64,000 nt of DNA from Robertmurraya dakarensis (GCF_900156875.1 NZ_LT707409.1:3493435-3557434), one strand, 5' to 3'. Shown: positions 36,041 through 46,507, numbered from the stretch's first letter. A program made the numbers and translations. The notes: generated from the letters alone by a model not told the origin.

Positions 36041-37762
36041 ATGAAAAGCTCTCAAGAAATGATGGGACTTGAAACGATTGATCGTGAAGCAAACCTTAAA
36101 AACTATGAAGAAACTGTAAAAGAAATGAACTGGAAAGATATCGAGCAGCATTTTACATGGTTTAAAACTGGAAAAGTTAACATGGTCTATGAGGCTATTG
36201 ATCGACATGTCGATGAAGGAAAAGGAGACAAGACGGCGTTTATTTACAGTGATACAGAACGGAATGAAGTATATACTTTCAAAGATTTAAGCGTGCTTTC
36301 TACACAATTTGCAAATGGTCTCCGTTCACAAGGAGTTGAAAAAGGGGATAGGGTCTTCATCTTTATGCCGCGAAGCCCGGAACTATACATTGCTATGTTA
36401 GGTATTATTAGAATTGGGGCAATTGCTGGCCCGATGTTTGAGGCTTTCATGGAAGAAGCCGTTAAAGATAGATTACTAGACAGCGGCGCAAAAATGGTTG
36501 TAACGACACCAGAACTCTTAGAAAGAATACCTGTAAAGGAACTGCCTAATTTACAAAACGTTATTTTAGTTGGAGCGGATAAAGCAACTGAAGACTATCA
36601 ATTGTTATACCAAGACTTAATGAATGGCTCTGAAGAGTATACTATTGAATGGGTAGATCGCGAGGATGGAATGCTCCTTATCTATACTTCAGGTTCTACT
36701 GGAAAGCCTAAAGGAGTTCTTCAAGTCCATGATGCGATGGTTCACCAATATTTATCAGGCAAATGGGTCTACGATCTAAAAGAAGATGATGTTTACTGGT
36801 GTACGGCGGATCCTGGCTGGGTAACAGGAACATCGGCAGGTATGTGGTCACCATGGTTAAATGGTGTTACAAATGTTCTTCGCGGCGGCCGTTTTGATGC
36901 TGATGAGTGGTTTGCTACATTAGAAAAATACGGTGTCACTGTTTGGTTCAGTGCCCCTACGGCTTTCAGATTACTAATGGGAAATGGAGATACACTGCCA
37001 AAGAAATATGATATTTCCAAACTACGCCATGTATTATCAGCAGGCGAACCTTTAAATCCAGAAGTTATCCGCTGGGGTCTGGAGACCTTAAATCTGCGCA
37101 TTCATGATAATTGGTGGATGACTGAAACAGGTTCTGCAATTTGTGCAAACTTCCGCTGTAATCCTATTCGCCCAGGTTCAATGGGGAAGCCTCTTCCAGG
37201 GATACAGGTGAGCATTATCGATGATCATGGCAATGAAGTGCCTCCTAACCATATGGGTAATCTGGCAATTAAACCAAAATGGCCGGCTATGGTTCGGACG
37301 ATTTGGAATAACCCTGATCGCTATGAGCAATATTTTTTAAACGGCTGGTTTATCACTGGTGACTCTGCTTATATGGATCAAGATGGATATGTTTGGTTTG
37401 AAGGCCGCGTTGATGATGTGATTAACACATCCGGAGAACGGGTGGGTCCATTTGAAGTTGAAAGTAAACTAGTTGAGCACCCTGCTGTTAAAGAGGCTGG
37501 TGTAATCGGCGTACCAGATCCTGTTCGAGGTGAAATCATTAAGGCATTCATTACCTTACGTGAAGGATATGTCGAAAGTGACGAGCTATTAACGGAAATT
37601 AGAAACTTTGTTAAACACAAGCTGGCTGCCCATGCAGCACCCCGCCTATTTGAAGTACGCGAATCAATTCCAAAGACTCGTTCAGGAAAAATCATGCGCC
37701 GCGTCTTGAAAGCTTGGGAGCTTGGACTGCCGACTGGCGACTTGTCTACTATGGAAGATTAA
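36041..37762 (+). CDS. acsA: Acetyl-CoA synthetase (AMP-forming)
   Basis: 573 residues, the AcsA length of bacilli. ANL-family motifs: P-loop LIYTSGSTGKPKGVLQVHDA, WMTETGSAICANF, GWFITGDSAYMDQDGYVWFE, and the C-terminal Lys motif PKTRSGKIMRR, whose Lys can be acetylated by AcuA-type enzymes. It activates acetate to acetyl-CoA. AGGAGGTC precedes the ATG, and TATAAT at about 35985 is a possible -10. The usual acuABC genes are not next to it. Confidence 0.93.
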   Translation: MKSSQEMMGLETIDREANLKNYEETVKEMNWKDIEQHFTWFKTGKVNMVYEAIDRHVDEGKGDKTAFIYSDTERNEVYTFKDLSVLSTQFANGLRSQGVEKGDRVFIFMPRSPELYIAMLGIIRIGAIAGPMFEAFMEEAVKDRLLDSGAKMVVTTPELLERIPVKELPNLQNVILVGADKATEDYQLLYQDLMNGSEEYTIEWVDREDGMLLIYTSGSTGKPKGVLQVHDAMVHQYLSGKWVYDLKEDDVYWCTADPGWVTGTSAGMWSPWLNGVTNVLRGGRFDADEWFATLEKYGVTVWFSAPTAFRLLMGNGDTLPKKYDISKLRHVLSAGEPLNPEVIRWGLETLNLRIHDNWWMTETGSAICANFRCNPIRPGSMGKPLPGIQVSIIDDHGNEVPPNHMGNLAIKPKWPAMVRTIWNNPDRYEQYFLNGWFITGDSAYMDQDGYVWFEGRVDDVINTSGERVGPFEVESKLVEHPAVKEAGVIGVPDPVRGEIIKAFITLREGYVESDELLTEIRNFVKHKLAAHAAPRLFEVRESIPKTRSGKIMRRVLKAWELGLPTGDLSTMED

Positions 37763-37793
37763 GTAAAGTTACGAATGAAATTTTCATATACGG

Positions 37794-37837
37794 AAAAAAG
37801 AGGAGAATCGTAACAAACACGATTCCCCTCTTTTTTT
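37794..37837. terminator. Bidirectional terminator between acsA and TRAP permease
   Basis: AAAAAAGAGGAGAATCG pairs with CGATTCCCCTCTTTTTTT around nine bases. Serves both convergent genes. Confidence 0.88.
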
Positions 37838-39863
37838 ACGCACCTATATTAATATTTTGCTGACCTTTTTTATCTTTGAGGTAATCCCAAGCAAATATAA
37901 TTGCAACAAGGATCAAACCAGCAATGTCTGTAAATGTTTCCGGTATAATCATCATCAATGCACCTGCGCCTAATATTAAACGGATAAAAGGATTCAAGCT
38001 TGTTTTAAAGTATCCTTCAACCGCAGCACTCAATGCAATAATTCCGATAATCGCAGTGATGGTAATTAAAACAATGTCCAAAACTGGCGCCATTGGAAAC
38101 TCTTTTGAATTTATACCAACCCCAGTTGTATCAATCATCATCATGGCAGGATTGTATACAAATAAATATGGTATTAGGAATCCAGCTACTGATAGCCTTA
38201 ATGAAGTGAAGCCCGTTCTCATTGGATCTCCACCTGAAATCCCTGCACCAGCAAAAGCTGCAAGAGCTACTGGAGGTGTAATATTGGCAAAAATACCAAA
38301 GTAGAACACAAACATATGGGCAACCAGAATCGGAATTCCGAACTCTGCTAATGCAGGAGCTGCCATTGTCGCTGTAATAATATAAGCCGGAATGGATGGA
38401 AGACCCATACCTAAAACCATTGATGCAATCATCGTAAAGAACAATGTTAAGAATAATGAACCTGCACCAAGGCTTGCAATTGAAGAAGTCATGACATTTC
38501 CGAAGCTTGTTAAGCTTACTACCCCAATAATAATCCCAACAACAGCACAGGCAACCATTACGGATAGTGATTGTCTTGCGCCGCTGTCCAGCGCTTCTAG
38601 GATATCCTTAATAGACATACGAGTACTCTTTTTAAACGCTGCCACAATGACCGTAGATACAATCGTATAGAAAGCTGCGTGTCCAATTGGAATACTTTGA
38701 TATAACAATACAACTAAGAAGACGATTGGCAGCAATAGATGCCCTCTTTCCTTCATTATGACCTTTAATTGTGGAAGGTCGGCCTTTGGAATACCTTTTA
38801 AATTCTGTCTGCCGGCTCTAAAATGAACCTGCATGATAACTGCCATAAAATATAATACTGCAGGAATCAATGCAGCTAGTGCGATTGTTCCGTAAGCAAC
38901 ACCTGTAGTTTCTGCCATGATAAAAGCACTTGCTCCCATGATTGGCGGCAGGATTTGCCCACCAACAGATGCACTGGCTTCTACCGCACCTGCGAAATTT
39001 TTCGAATAACCGATCTTTTTCATTAATGGAATGGTAAAAGCACCTGTTCCCACAACATTTGCTACAGCTGCTCCGTTAATGCTTCCCATAAAACCACTTG
39101 AAATTACCGCAACTTTAGCAGGTCCGCCTTGTTTATGTCCGGCCATCGCCAAAGCTAAATCATTAAAAAACTGTCCCATACCGGACTTTGCCAGGAATGC
39201 TCCAAACAAAATAAACAAGAAAATAAAGTTAACAGAAGCACCAATCGCTGTTGAATATAGTCCTTCTGTTTTCAAATAAAGCTGTCCAAAAATATCGCCT
39301 AAATCGTACGGACGCGTCATCATTTTAACTGGCATCCAGTCCATATGGCTGACAAATGGATAGGCAAGGAAAACTAACGCTAAGATAGGTAAAATAATAC
39401 CTGTTACTCTTCGTGCCGCTTCTAAAACAAGAATAACGGTTGTAATGGCTAACACGATATCCATTGTATTAGGGATACCACCACGTGTTGTCGCAATCGC
39501 AGTATATTCTTTAATTAAATATCCTGCTGAAGCAAGCGCTAATAAGAATAAGATCCAATCATACCAAGCTATCTTACTGCGGTCTTGTTTTTTCGTCGTT
39601 GGGTACAGCAAGAATATTAAAGCAATACCAAACGATACGTGGATGGCCCTTGCCTGCAGCGTTGGCATTGGATTGAATGTAATATATAAGTGAAAGAGCG
39701 AGTATAGGATGGCAAATACGGAAACAACAATAACAACCTTTTTACTGCTGAATTTTCTTACTTTTGATTCAGTATCAAATTTCTCCAGTATTTCCGCTTG
39801 TTTTTCTTCCGTAATGACATCTTTGTCTTCCACCCTATTATTCTGCTTCTTTGAATCTGTCAC
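37836..39863 (-). CDS. TRAP transporter fused permease (DctQM fusion, TAXI type)
   Basis: 675 residues and some 16 or more hydrophobic helices: a small 4-helix DctQ-like part (about 45-170) fused to a 12-helix DctM-like part. The M part shows GSINGAAVANVVGTGAFTIP, GASAFIMAETTGVAYGTIAL and MVLGMGLPSIPAYIITATM, as in 4TM/12TM fusion proteins. Start is GTG 39863, overlapping the DUF1850 gene by 26 bases. Works with the TAXI binding protein two genes upstream, importing an organic acid (inference). Confidence 0.9.
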   Translation of the reverse strand: MTDSKKQNNRVEDKDVITEEKQAEILEKFDTESKVRKFSSKKVVIVVSVFAILYSLFHLYITFNPMPTLQARAIHVSFGIALIFLLYPTTKKQDRSKIAWYDWILFLLALASAGYLIKEYTAIATTRGGIPNTMDIVLAITTVILVLEAARRVTGIILPILALVFLAYPFVSHMDWMPVKMMTRPYDLGDIFGQLYLKTEGLYSTAIGASVNFIFLFILFGAFLAKSGMGQFFNDLALAMAGHKQGGPAKVAVISSGFMGSINGAAVANVVGTGAFTIPLMKKIGYSKNFAGAVEASASVGGQILPPIMGASAFIMAETTGVAYGTIALAALIPAVLYFMAVIMQVHFRAGRQNLKGIPKADLPQLKVIMKERGHLLLPIVFLVVLLYQSIPIGHAAFYTIVSTVIVAAFKKSTRMSIKDILEALDSGARQSLSVMVACAVVGIIIGVVSLTSFGNVMTSSIASLGAGSLFLTLFFTMIASMVLGMGLPSIPAYIITATMAAPALAEFGIPILVAHMFVFYFGIFANITPPVALAAFAGAGISGGDPMRTGFTSLRLSVAGFLIPYLFVYNPAMMMIDTTGVGINSKEFPMAPVLDIVLITITAIIGIIALSAAVEGYFKTSLNPFIRLILGAGALMMIIPETFTDIAGLILVAIIFAWDYLKDKKGQQNINIGA

Positions 39864-40326
39864 TTGTCATCACCTCTAGTAACCGCCACAGCGGAAGTTT
39901 TTTGCTTTCAATCGTTATCGCCCCATACTTTTCAGTAAGTTTGTATAAAGGAATGTTCGATTGTTCTGTGTATAGTGTTGTTTTGATATTTTCCGAGACA
40001 ACTAGATGGATGGCTTCCATTTTGCGATTCATCCTCATATGCACAAAACCATCATTGGAAGGGATAATTTCACCTGTAGAGGGGGTACCGGCACCGAAAG
40101 TTTTAAATCGTGTTTCAACTAAATAAAGATCATCATTTCTCAGTTCATATTTTTCAAACCAAGGTTCTTTTTCAACAGAATGAATCCAGCCAATTTCAAA
40201 AGTTTTATCCTTTAAATAAAAATGATGATCAGAATAAGATACCTGAATGGCAGAAATCTTGTAAAAAAGGAGAATAAGGAGCACTGCTAAAAAAGTGCTC
40301 CCTACAATGAAACGTTTACTGTTCAT
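39838..40326 (-). CDS. DUF1850 protein of TAXI-TRAP operon
   Basis: About 162 residues from ATG 40326, which overlaps the TAXI gene stop by 11 bases. One N-terminal helix (FIVGSTFLAVLLILLFYKIS) then an extracytoplasmic domain with IGWIHSVEKEPWFEKYELRN and LVETRFKTFGAGTPSTGEII, the DUF1850 pattern. Genes of this family commonly sit between TAXI binding protein and fused permease. Function unknown, probably a transport accessory. Confidence 0.85.
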   Translation of the reverse strand: MNSKRFIVGSTFLAVLLILLFYKISAIQVSYSDHHFYLKDKTFEIGWIHSVEKEPWFEKYELRNDDLYLVETRFKTFGAGTPSTGEIIPSNDGFVHMRMNRKMEAIHLVVSENIKTTLYTEQSNIPLYKLTEKYGAITIESKKLPLWRLLEVMTSDRFKEAE

Positions 40327-41308
40327 CGTAATATTTTTGTGCTCCTGGATGTACGGGTGCAACCATACCTTTTTGTGCAGCTTCAAGTGAAACTTCAGTT
40401 GCTGCTTGGTGTGCATTGCCCAATTTGTCTAAGCTTTCAAAGAATGTTTTTGTTAATTTATAAACATCATCTTCACTTAAATCGCTTCTAACTACAAGCG
40501 CATTCATAATTGCAGCAGTAGGAATCGCTTCTGCATTTCCATAAGTGTCTGCAGGAATATCAATTGCTACGAAGTATTCTTGATCTTCCGCAATCTTTTC
40601 AATGTTTGCAGGATCTACTGATACTAAATTAATATCAAGTGTTTTTGATAGCTCTAATACTGATGCGTTTGGAAGTCCGCTTGTTAAGAACGCTGCATCA
40701 ACTGTACCAGACTTTAATCCATCAGCAGCCTCTGCATATCCTAAGTAGTCTACTTTAATGTCATCATATGTGATGCCATGACCAGCAAGTAAGTTGCGCG
40801 CATTGATTTCAACACCAGAATTTTGGTCACCAACTGCAACACGCTTGCCTTTTAAATCTTCAATCGTCTTGATTCCAGAATCAGCTGTTGTAACGATTTG
40901 AACGAAGTTTGGATATAGTACAGCCATTTGCGATACTTCTTCCACTGGCTCACTAAAGTTTCCAGTACCTGTTACTGCTTCTGTTAAAACATCACTCATA
41001 ACGAAGGCCATTTCAACTTTTCCTTCTTTAATTAAGTTAATATTTTCAACAGATGCTCCAGTAGTTTGCGGCTTTGAATTAACGCCGTATAATTCTGTAT
41101 ATTCATTACCTAATGTTGTTCCGATAATGTTATATGGACCTGAAGAACCACCAGTTGCAATCGTTACAATGTTCGTTTCTAGTCCATCTTTATTTCCTTC
41201 TGTATCTCCGCCCTCAGCGTTATCACTTCCACCGCCGCATGCAGCCAATAGTAAACTGACTACGAATAAAACGCTTACAGTCAAGAGACTATTCTTTTTT
41301 ATTTTCAT
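40316..41308 (-). CDS. TAXI-family TRAP solute-binding lipoprotein
   Basis: 330 residues. Lipobox LLAACG. The TAXI pattern follows: TIATGGSSGPYNIIGTTLGN, TTGASVENINLIKEGKVEMA, LYPNFVQIVTTADSGIKTIE, DLKGKRVAVGDQNSGVEINA. First gene of a three-gene operon with coupled overlaps. Ligand not predictable; glutamate and other carboxylates are known for the family. Confidence 0.9.
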   Translation of the reverse strand: MKIKKNSLLTVSVLFVVSLLLAACGGGSDNAEGGDTEGNKDGLETNIVTIATGGSSGPYNIIGTTLGNEYTELYGVNSKPQTTGASVENINLIKEGKVEMAFVMSDVLTEAVTGTGNFSEPVEEVSQMAVLYPNFVQIVTTADSGIKTIEDLKGKRVAVGDQNSGVEINARNLLAGHGITYDDIKVDYLGYAEAADGLKSGTVDAAFLTSGLPNASVLELSKTLDINLVSVDPANIEKIAEDQEYFVAIDIPADTYGNAEAIPTAAIMNALVVRSDLSEDDVYKLTKTFFESLDKLGNAHQAATEVSLEAAQKGMVAPVHPGAQKYYDEQ

Positions 41309-41490
41309 GTAATATCTCCCCCTTCGAAATTAAACTACTTCAACGTTATTTTAGCAAAGTAAAATTTTGATTACAACAATAATTTTGTTAGTACTAAAAT
41401 TCATTATTTTTAAAATATTTAAACATATAACAAGTATAGTCGACTGTTATACAGGTTTTTCAATGTATTTATAGTATTTTCTCTAGAAAT

Positions 41491-41522
41491 AAAAGACTTA
41501 GGAAATGACCCTAAGTCTTTTA
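41491..41522 (-). terminator. lctP terminator
   Basis: AAAAGACTTAGG / CCTAAGTCTTTT stem, short loop, 25 bases past the lctP stop. Confidence 0.85.
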
Positions 41523-41546
41523 TAAAAACTTTTTTCTGAAATAGTT

Positions 41547-43121
41547 TTATAAGATGAAGAATCCTGCAGTTCCAATTAATAAACCGTAAATAATTGCAGG
41601 GATTAATGTCTTACGAATAATTTCCCCTTCTTTACCCTCTAAACCAACAACTGCGCTGGCTGCTACTACGTTATGAATGCAAATCATATTACCAGCAGCT
41701 GCACCAATTATTTGGGCCGCCAAAACAATATTTTGATCCAAACCGATTTCACTTGCTACATTATACTGAATTGGTGAGAATGTCAGTGTAGAAACGGTTG
41801 CACTACCTGTTATAAATGCACCTAGTTCACCAAGGAACGGTGCTACAAATATCCAAATTGATCCTAAGCTGCTTGCAAATGATTCTGCGATGTATTGCGG
41901 CATACTTGCAAGGTCACTGGCATTTAATCCTGAGTTACTAAATACTTGTACCATTGCAAGCGTTGCAATTAATGAAATAGTCGTTGTTTTCATTGATCCC
42001 AGCGATTCTTTTGCTGCTTTTGTAAATGTGTTAAACGACTTTCGCTGAATGATAAATGCAAATATAGCTGACACTGTTAAAATTGTTCCAGGTGAATATA
42101 AAAACTCCCATGCTGAACTGATTTTTTCAACACCTAATATGTTATTCCAAGATAAATTAATGGCTGTTTTAGTGAATTCATTTAACCATGGTACGATTCT
42201 TGTTAATAACAATAGTCCAACTACAACTAAATATGGCGACCACGCAGTAATAAGGCCCATGTTTGATTTTTCTGTATCCACCTTGAAACCTTCCTGCATA
42301 GCGTCTGTCCATTCCACTTTTGGCAATAGAAAACCTTTTTTAGCTGTAAACGCTGCCACAACTAAACCTGTTAACGCAGCTAAAATGGATACGAATTCAT
42401 GTCCGAATAAATTTGCATAAAGGTAAGCAGATCCTGTATACACAATCCCAACGAATAATGTCCAAGGAATCATTGGAATCGCATCTTTAAGCCCTCTACC
42501 TTTGCCAAAAAAGCTAGTTAAAAGAACGATTAAAATCAATGGAATGAATGTCCCTGCAAATAAATCAATAAATGTAATCGTTTGCGCTATTTCATGAAAG
42601 AATGGAGTATCTGCACCAGGAATATTACTTAATCCTACCGCAACTGGTGTCCCTACTGCCCCAAACATAACAGCTGAACTGTCAGCAACCAAAGCAAGTG
42701 TTGCCGCAGCTATTGGGTTAAAACCTAATGCGATCATGAGCGGACCGGTTACCATTGCTGGAGTACCGAATCCTGCTGCCCCTTCAATTAATGAACCAAA
42801 CAAGAAAGCAACAATAATCGCCTGTACTCTCATATCAGCAGAAATATACTGAAATCCTTGGTTAATCCTTGTGATAGCACCAGTATTTCGAAGCGTATTC
42901 AAAAGCACTAATGCCCCAAATAATATCCATAATATCGTAAACGTTTTATGGGTACCCTGTAATATTGATGACAGGATAATATTTGTTTCCATCCCCCAAA
43001 GAGAAAATGCTAATAAAATAACAATAATTGCACTTATTGTCATCCCTTTTGCGGCTGGCATTTTTAATAGTACCAGCATAATAAACGGTGCAATAATTGC
43101 ACTTAAAGCAACTAATAACAA
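41547..43121 (-). CDS. lctP: L-lactate permease
   Basis: 524 residues, 12 or more helices, LldP family. Typical [20 protein letters not shown] and [20 protein letters not shown], and near the end [20 protein letters not shown] and [20 protein letters not shown]. The start is a TTG at 43121 behind AAGGGGAGATTTGAA; no ATG is placed suitably. An operator palindrome and a cre site lie upstream, so it should respond to lactate and carbon supply. Confidence 0.92.
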   Translation of the reverse strand: MLLVALSAIIAPFIMLVLLKMPAAKGMTISAIIVILLAFSLWGMETNIILSSILQGTHKTFTILWILFGALVLLNTLRNTGAITRINQGFQYISADMRVQAIIVAFLFGSLIEGAAGFGTPAMVTGPLMIALGFNPIAAATLALVADSSAVMFGAVGTPVAVGLSNIPGADTPFFHEIAQTITFIDLFAGTFIPLILIVLLTSFFGKGRGLKDAIPMIPWTLFVGIVYTGSAYLYANLFGHEFVSILAALTGLVVAAFTAKKGFLLPKVEWTDAMQEGFKVDTEKSNMGLITAWSPYLVVVGLLLLTRIVPWLNEFTKTAINLSWNNILGVEKISSAWEFLYSPGTILTVSAIFAFIIQRKSFNTFTKAAKESLGSMKTTTISLIATLAMVQVFSNSGLNASDLASMPQYIAESFASSLGSIWIFVAPFLGELGAFITGSATVSTLTFSPIQYNVASEIGLDQNIVLAAQIIGAAAGNMICIHNVVAASAVVGLEGKEGEIIRKTLIPAIIYGLLIGTAGFFIL

Positions 43122-43156
43122 TTCAAATCTCCCCTTTTTACACTTTCCCCCATTTA

Positions 43157-43170
43157 AGAAAGCGCTGTCA
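43157..43170 (-). promoter_or_regulatory. cre site downstream of lctP promoter
   Basis: On the minus strand TGACAGCGCTTTCT matches TGWAARCGYTWNCW at 13 of 14 positions. If the -10 is at 43183-43188 the site covers roughly +6 to +19, a road-block position for CcpA. Confidence 0.65.
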
Positions 43171-43183
43171 AAAAATAACTTAA

Positions 43184-43210
43184 TTATACGGTCATCTGAT
43201 GACCGTATAA
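43184..43210. promoter_or_regulatory. LutR/LldR-type operator in lctP promoter
   Basis: A 27-bp perfect dyad: TTATACGGTCATC, one T, GATGACCGTATAA. The core TCATC-N-GATGA matches the site described for LutR, the GntR-family lactate regulator of B. subtilis. The left arm contains the minus-strand -10 (TATAAT, 43183-43188), so binding would block transcription of lctP. The regulator gene is not in the window. Confidence 0.75.
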
Positions 43211-43524
43211 TAATATTACCTTATTTATATTCCGCTTTTCAATCTTTTTTTGTATAGAAAAAGATAATTAATTTAAACGTACTTTTAACTATTAACTTGT
43301 TGTTTATGATGTTTTTTCAGAATAAACAAGGAGAACAATCATTATTTCCAAAGAAATATCGTTTATCTATCCTCCATAGATCACTTCTTTTGATTTATTA
43401 CCCTTCCAAATGAGTGAAAAAATATTCATAAATAACAATTTAACAACCAAAATTATTAAAAAAAGCATTTTTGTATAACTTAAGCATTACCAAGGTTGAA
43501 TTAATAATCTTAGGAGGAGAGGAT
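43211..43524. other. Intergenic region between lctP operator and endoU-like gene
   Basis: About 310 AT-rich bases. Apart from the AGGAGGAGAGG ribosome site of the downstream gene (43512-43522) I see nothing I can name. Confidence 0.5.
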
Positions 43525-44379
43525 TTGGATATTTACAAACAGATTTGGGAATGCGATACGAAGCACAGTGGTCTTCGTCCTATTTCCCCTTTGGAAAATA
43601 GAAATTATTCCGAGGGATACGTTATGGTCGATACGCAAGTTTGTAGTCCTGACCACCGTATTTTAAGGGAAGTTCATATACCCGATAAAAAAAGAAAAAG
43701 CTATGAGTTAATTGAAAAGCTTTTTGATAATTACACCTTGAATCAAAAAAGCAAGGAGATAAATACTGCATATGAGTTTAAGGAAGCCTCCGAATTCTTA
43801 ATGATGGCCTCCCTCTCTCCGCCTGTTCAAATAGCAAGGAAGTTTCTAATGGAAAAGCTTAATAAAAATTTTGATGATCAACAGTGGTACCACCAACTGC
43901 ATCATCTTTGGTTTCGGCAATTTAACTGGGACAACGGAAGGGATTTGTCAGGGTTTGAGCATGTTTTTATTGGAGAACAACAAAGGAGAAAATTAGTCGG
44001 TCACCATTTTTGGTATAAATACTGGCTTGCTGATCAAGATCATGCAGACCACGTTGATATGACCTGTGAAGTTCCTTCAGATCAAAATTCCGCATCGCCA
44101 TATGTGATTACCGTAAGCTATCAATTGAAAGCAACTGATCATCATAAAAAAAAGTCAGTAGAACTATCAAAAAAAAGATGCACTTTCCTGGTTGGAATAA
44201 GTGCCGAAGGGCTATTAGCGTTAGGAACCATACGGGCTCTAGGCAAGGAGTATGTCCCAGAATATTTTTACATTAAAGAAATCCCTTATAAGTTAGAATT
44301 AATCATGAGCCCTGATGGACAAAGCATAAGAACCTTTTACCTCAGCAATCATTCACCAGGACACGGACTCAATATATAG
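43525..44379 (+). CDS. XendoU/EndoU-family endoribonuclease (eukaryote-like)
   Basis: About 284 residues from TTG 43525, chosen for the AGGAGGAGAGG seven bases upstream. The C-terminal half carries the XendoU pattern: SGFEHVFIGEQQRRKLVGHH followed by FWYKYWL, with catalytic His candidates at about residues 146 and 160/161. Further on YVITVSYQL and KKRCTFLVGISAEGLLALG match the beta-strand and the 'FxIGxSPEFExALYT' region of the family, with Lys nearby. XendoU enzymes cut RNA at U and leave 2',3'-cyclic phosphate. No signal peptide or toxin-delivery domain, no immunity-like partner, so a cytoplasmic enzyme seems likely. Monocistronic. Confidence 0.75.
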   Translation: MDIYKQIWECDTKHSGLRPISPLENRNYSEGYVMVDTQVCSPDHRILREVHIPDKKRKSYELIEKLFDNYTLNQKSKEINTAYEFKEASEFLMMASLSPPVQIARKFLMEKLNKNFDDQQWYHQLHHLWFRQFNWDNGRDLSGFEHVFIGEQQRRKLVGHHFWYKYWLADQDHADHVDMTCEVPSDQNSASPYVITVSYQLKATDHHKKKSVELSKKRCTFLVGISAEGLLALGTIRALGKEYVPEYFYIKEIPYKLELIMSPDGQSIRTFYLSNHSPGHGLNI

Positions 44380-44401
44380 ATTATTTCCTCTAAGGAGCTC
44401 A

Positions 44402-44430
44402 TAAGGCCACTGTGTACACAGTGACCTTAA
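44402..44430 (+). terminator. Terminator after endoU-like gene
   Basis: AAGGCCACTGT / ACAGTGACCTT stem with a two- to four-base loop, no long T-tract. Confidence 0.6.
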
Positions 44431-44481
44431 ATAACAATTCACCTTCTTGATTCTCATAACAAAGGATTGGAAGCCTTATTC

Positions 44482-44632
44482 TTAGTTTTTAACCGTTCTT
44501 TGGTCTTCATCACTTCGATGAAAACCTTTTTTCTAGTTTTCTACCCGCTTTTTGGTCTTCATCACATGAATGAGAGCTATTTTCCTAGTTTCCATTCGTT
44601 TTTGGCCTTCATCTATTAAGAAATCATTCTCC
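44482..44632. repeat. Three degenerate ~51-bp tandem repeats
   Basis: Units contain CTAGTTTT...CCG(C/T)TTTTTGG(T/C)CTTCATC. TGGTCTTCAT or TGGCCTTCAT occurs at 44501, 44553 and 44603 (spacing 52 and 50). No open frame. Similar in period, not in sequence, to 51027-51210. Confidence 0.65.
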
Positions 44633-44635
44633 CGC

Positions 44636-44676
44636 TAAAAAAAGAAGCATAAAGTGCCAGAATGGCAGTTTATACT
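44636..44676 (-). terminator. mqo terminator
   Basis: Minus strand GAAGTATAAACTGCCA folds with TGGCACTTTATGCTTC, then TTTTTTT. It begins in the last mqo codons. Confidence 0.75.
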
Positions 44677-46202
44677 TCTTGTAATACGCGTGTATTGATT
44701 TTTGGATTTGTTGGTTTCTTTTCTTCTAGGCCTAGTGTCTGTGCAGTTGAATTATGAATCTCATGAAGAAGGTCAGGATTCTCCATTAGCGACACGCCAT
44801 AAGAAGGAATCATTTCTTTAATTTTCTGTTCCCATTCTGCTATATATTGCGGGAAACATTTTTTAAGAACTTCAATCATAACGTGAACAGCAGTTGAAGC
44901 ACCTGGTGAAGCACCTAATAAAGCTGCAATTGATCCATCAGAAGCTGTGATAACTTCCGTACCAAACTGAAGGGTTCCTTTGCCTCCAGCTTCTGTGTCC
45001 TTAATTACCTGCACACGTTGGCCTGCAACCACTAGATCCCAATCTTCAATTTTTGCATTCGGAATAAATTCGCGAAGCTCTTCCATGCGCTGTTCTTTCG
45101 ATAACATCACTTGCTGAATGAGATACTTTGTCAGTGCCATCTCTTTTGCACCAGCTGCCAGCATCGTTAAGAGATTATCCGGTTTTACCGAAGTAACCAA
45201 ATCGAACATCGAACCCGTTTTTAAGAACTTTGGCGAGAAACCAGCAAAAGGTCCAAATAACAAGGATTTTTTATTATCAATGTATCTTGTATCAAGATGT
45301 GGAACAGACATTGGCGGAGCACCCACCTTAGCCTTTCCGTATAATTTCGCATGATGCTTCTCGACCACTTCCGGATTATTACATACCATAAATAATCCGC
45401 TTACAGGGAAGCCGCCAATATGTTTCCCTTCAGGAATACCTGACTTTTGAAGTAAATGCAGGCTTCCTCCTCCGCCTCCAATAAAGACGAATTTTGCAGT
45501 GTGACGTTCAACTGCACCGCTATCAAGATTACGTACTTTTAGTTCCCATAATCCGTCACTCGTGCGTTTAATATCGTTAACACTGTGTTTGTAATTTATC
45601 TCGACATCTTTGCTCTCTAAGTGTTCAAACAACATGCGTGTTAAAGCCCCAAAGTTGACATCCGTTCCAGAGTCAATTTTGGTTGCTGCTATAGGTTCGT
45701 TCGATGTGCGGTCTTGCATAACAAGTGGAATCCACTCTTTAAGTTTTTTTGGATCTTCAGAGAATTCCATTCCTTCGAATAAAGGATTGTTAGACAGCGC
45801 TTCAAATCGTTTCTTTAAAAAAGCTACATTTTTTTCCCCTTGTACTAAACTCATATGAGGCAATGGCATAATAAAGTCTTTCGGATTACGTATCAGATTA
45901 CTATCTACAAGATATGACCAAAACTGCCTTGAAAGCTGGAACTGTTCGTTAATTTTGATCGCTTTGCTTATGTCTATCGATCCGTCCTTTTTCTCAACAG
46001 TATAGTTTAGCTCACACAGTGCGGCATGCCCCGTTCCTGCATTATTCCACTCGTTTGAACTTTCCTCTCCTGCGCTTGAAAGTTTCTCAAATACTTTTAT
46101 TTCCCAGTCCGGTTTTAATTCTTTCAGCAGTGACCCCAAAGTCGCACTCATAATTCCGGCACCAATTAAGATAACGTCTGTTCTAGTATGTCCGTTGCTC
46201 AT
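44670..46202 (-). CDS. mqo: Malate:quinone oxidoreductase
   Basis: About 510 residues from ATG 46202. FAD-binding start [38 protein letters not shown], and the C-terminal [20 protein letters not shown] are family signatures. Membrane-associated enzyme oxidising malate to oxaloacetate and reducing quinone. An in-frame start 22 codons upstream lacks similarity to the family. The ribosome site is weak for both. Confidence 0.92.
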   Translation of the reverse strand: MSNGHTRTDVILIGAGIMSATLGSLLKELKPDWEIKVFEKLSSAGEESSNEWNNAGTGHAALCELNYTVEKKDGSIDISKAIKINEQFQLSRQFWSYLVDSNLIRNPKDFIMPLPHMSLVQGEKNVAFLKKRFEALSNNPLFEGMEFSEDPKKLKEWIPLVMQDRTSNEPIAATKIDSGTDVNFGALTRMLFEHLESKDVEINYKHSVNDIKRTSDGLWELKVRNLDSGAVERHTAKFVFIGGGGGSLHLLQKSGIPEGKHIGGFPVSGLFMVCNNPEVVEKHHAKLYGKAKVGAPPMSVPHLDTRYIDNKKSLLFGPFAGFSPKFLKTGSMFDLVTSVKPDNLLTMLAAGAKEMALTKYLIQQVMLSKEQRMEELREFIPNAKIEDWDLVVAGQRVQVIKDTEAGGKGTLQFGTEVITASDGSIAALLGASPGASTAVHVMIEVLKKCFPQYIAEWEQKIKEMIPSYGVSLMENPDLLHEIHNSTAQTLGLEEKKPTNPKINTRVLQEV

Positions 46203-46468
46203 TTTACCGTCCGTCCTTATCCCCTTAGATTTGCAGAAAGGATGTGGGCGTTCCTGCTTAGGCGTCACAATAAGCCCAGGACCACCTGTTAATACATCTT
46301 TTCTGGATCAATAATACCTACTAATAGTGTATCACTATTATCAAAAGATTAAAATATTAATTTACTATTATATGATAGTTATAACCTATTTAAAAGTGAA
46401 CGAAACCTTAATTATTCCATACATTTACAATTTAAAAGTGAAAAGTCCACACTTCCTTTGTAAAACAC
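46203..46468. other. Region upstream of mqo
   Basis: About 265 bases with the mqo promoter. ATAGTGTATCACTATTAT near 46325-46342 contains the short dyad ATAGTG-TAT-CACTAT, which may be an operator. Nothing else seen. Confidence 0.4.
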
Positions 46469-46470
46469 AA

Positions 46471-46507
46471 AAAAACCAAAGCTGAAATCGGGGTTTCTGC
46501 TTTGGTT
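46471..46507 (-). terminator. Terminator of GIY-YIG gene
   Basis: Minus strand AACCAAAGC pairs with GCTTTGGTT around a 16-base loop, then TTTTTG. Confidence 0.8.
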
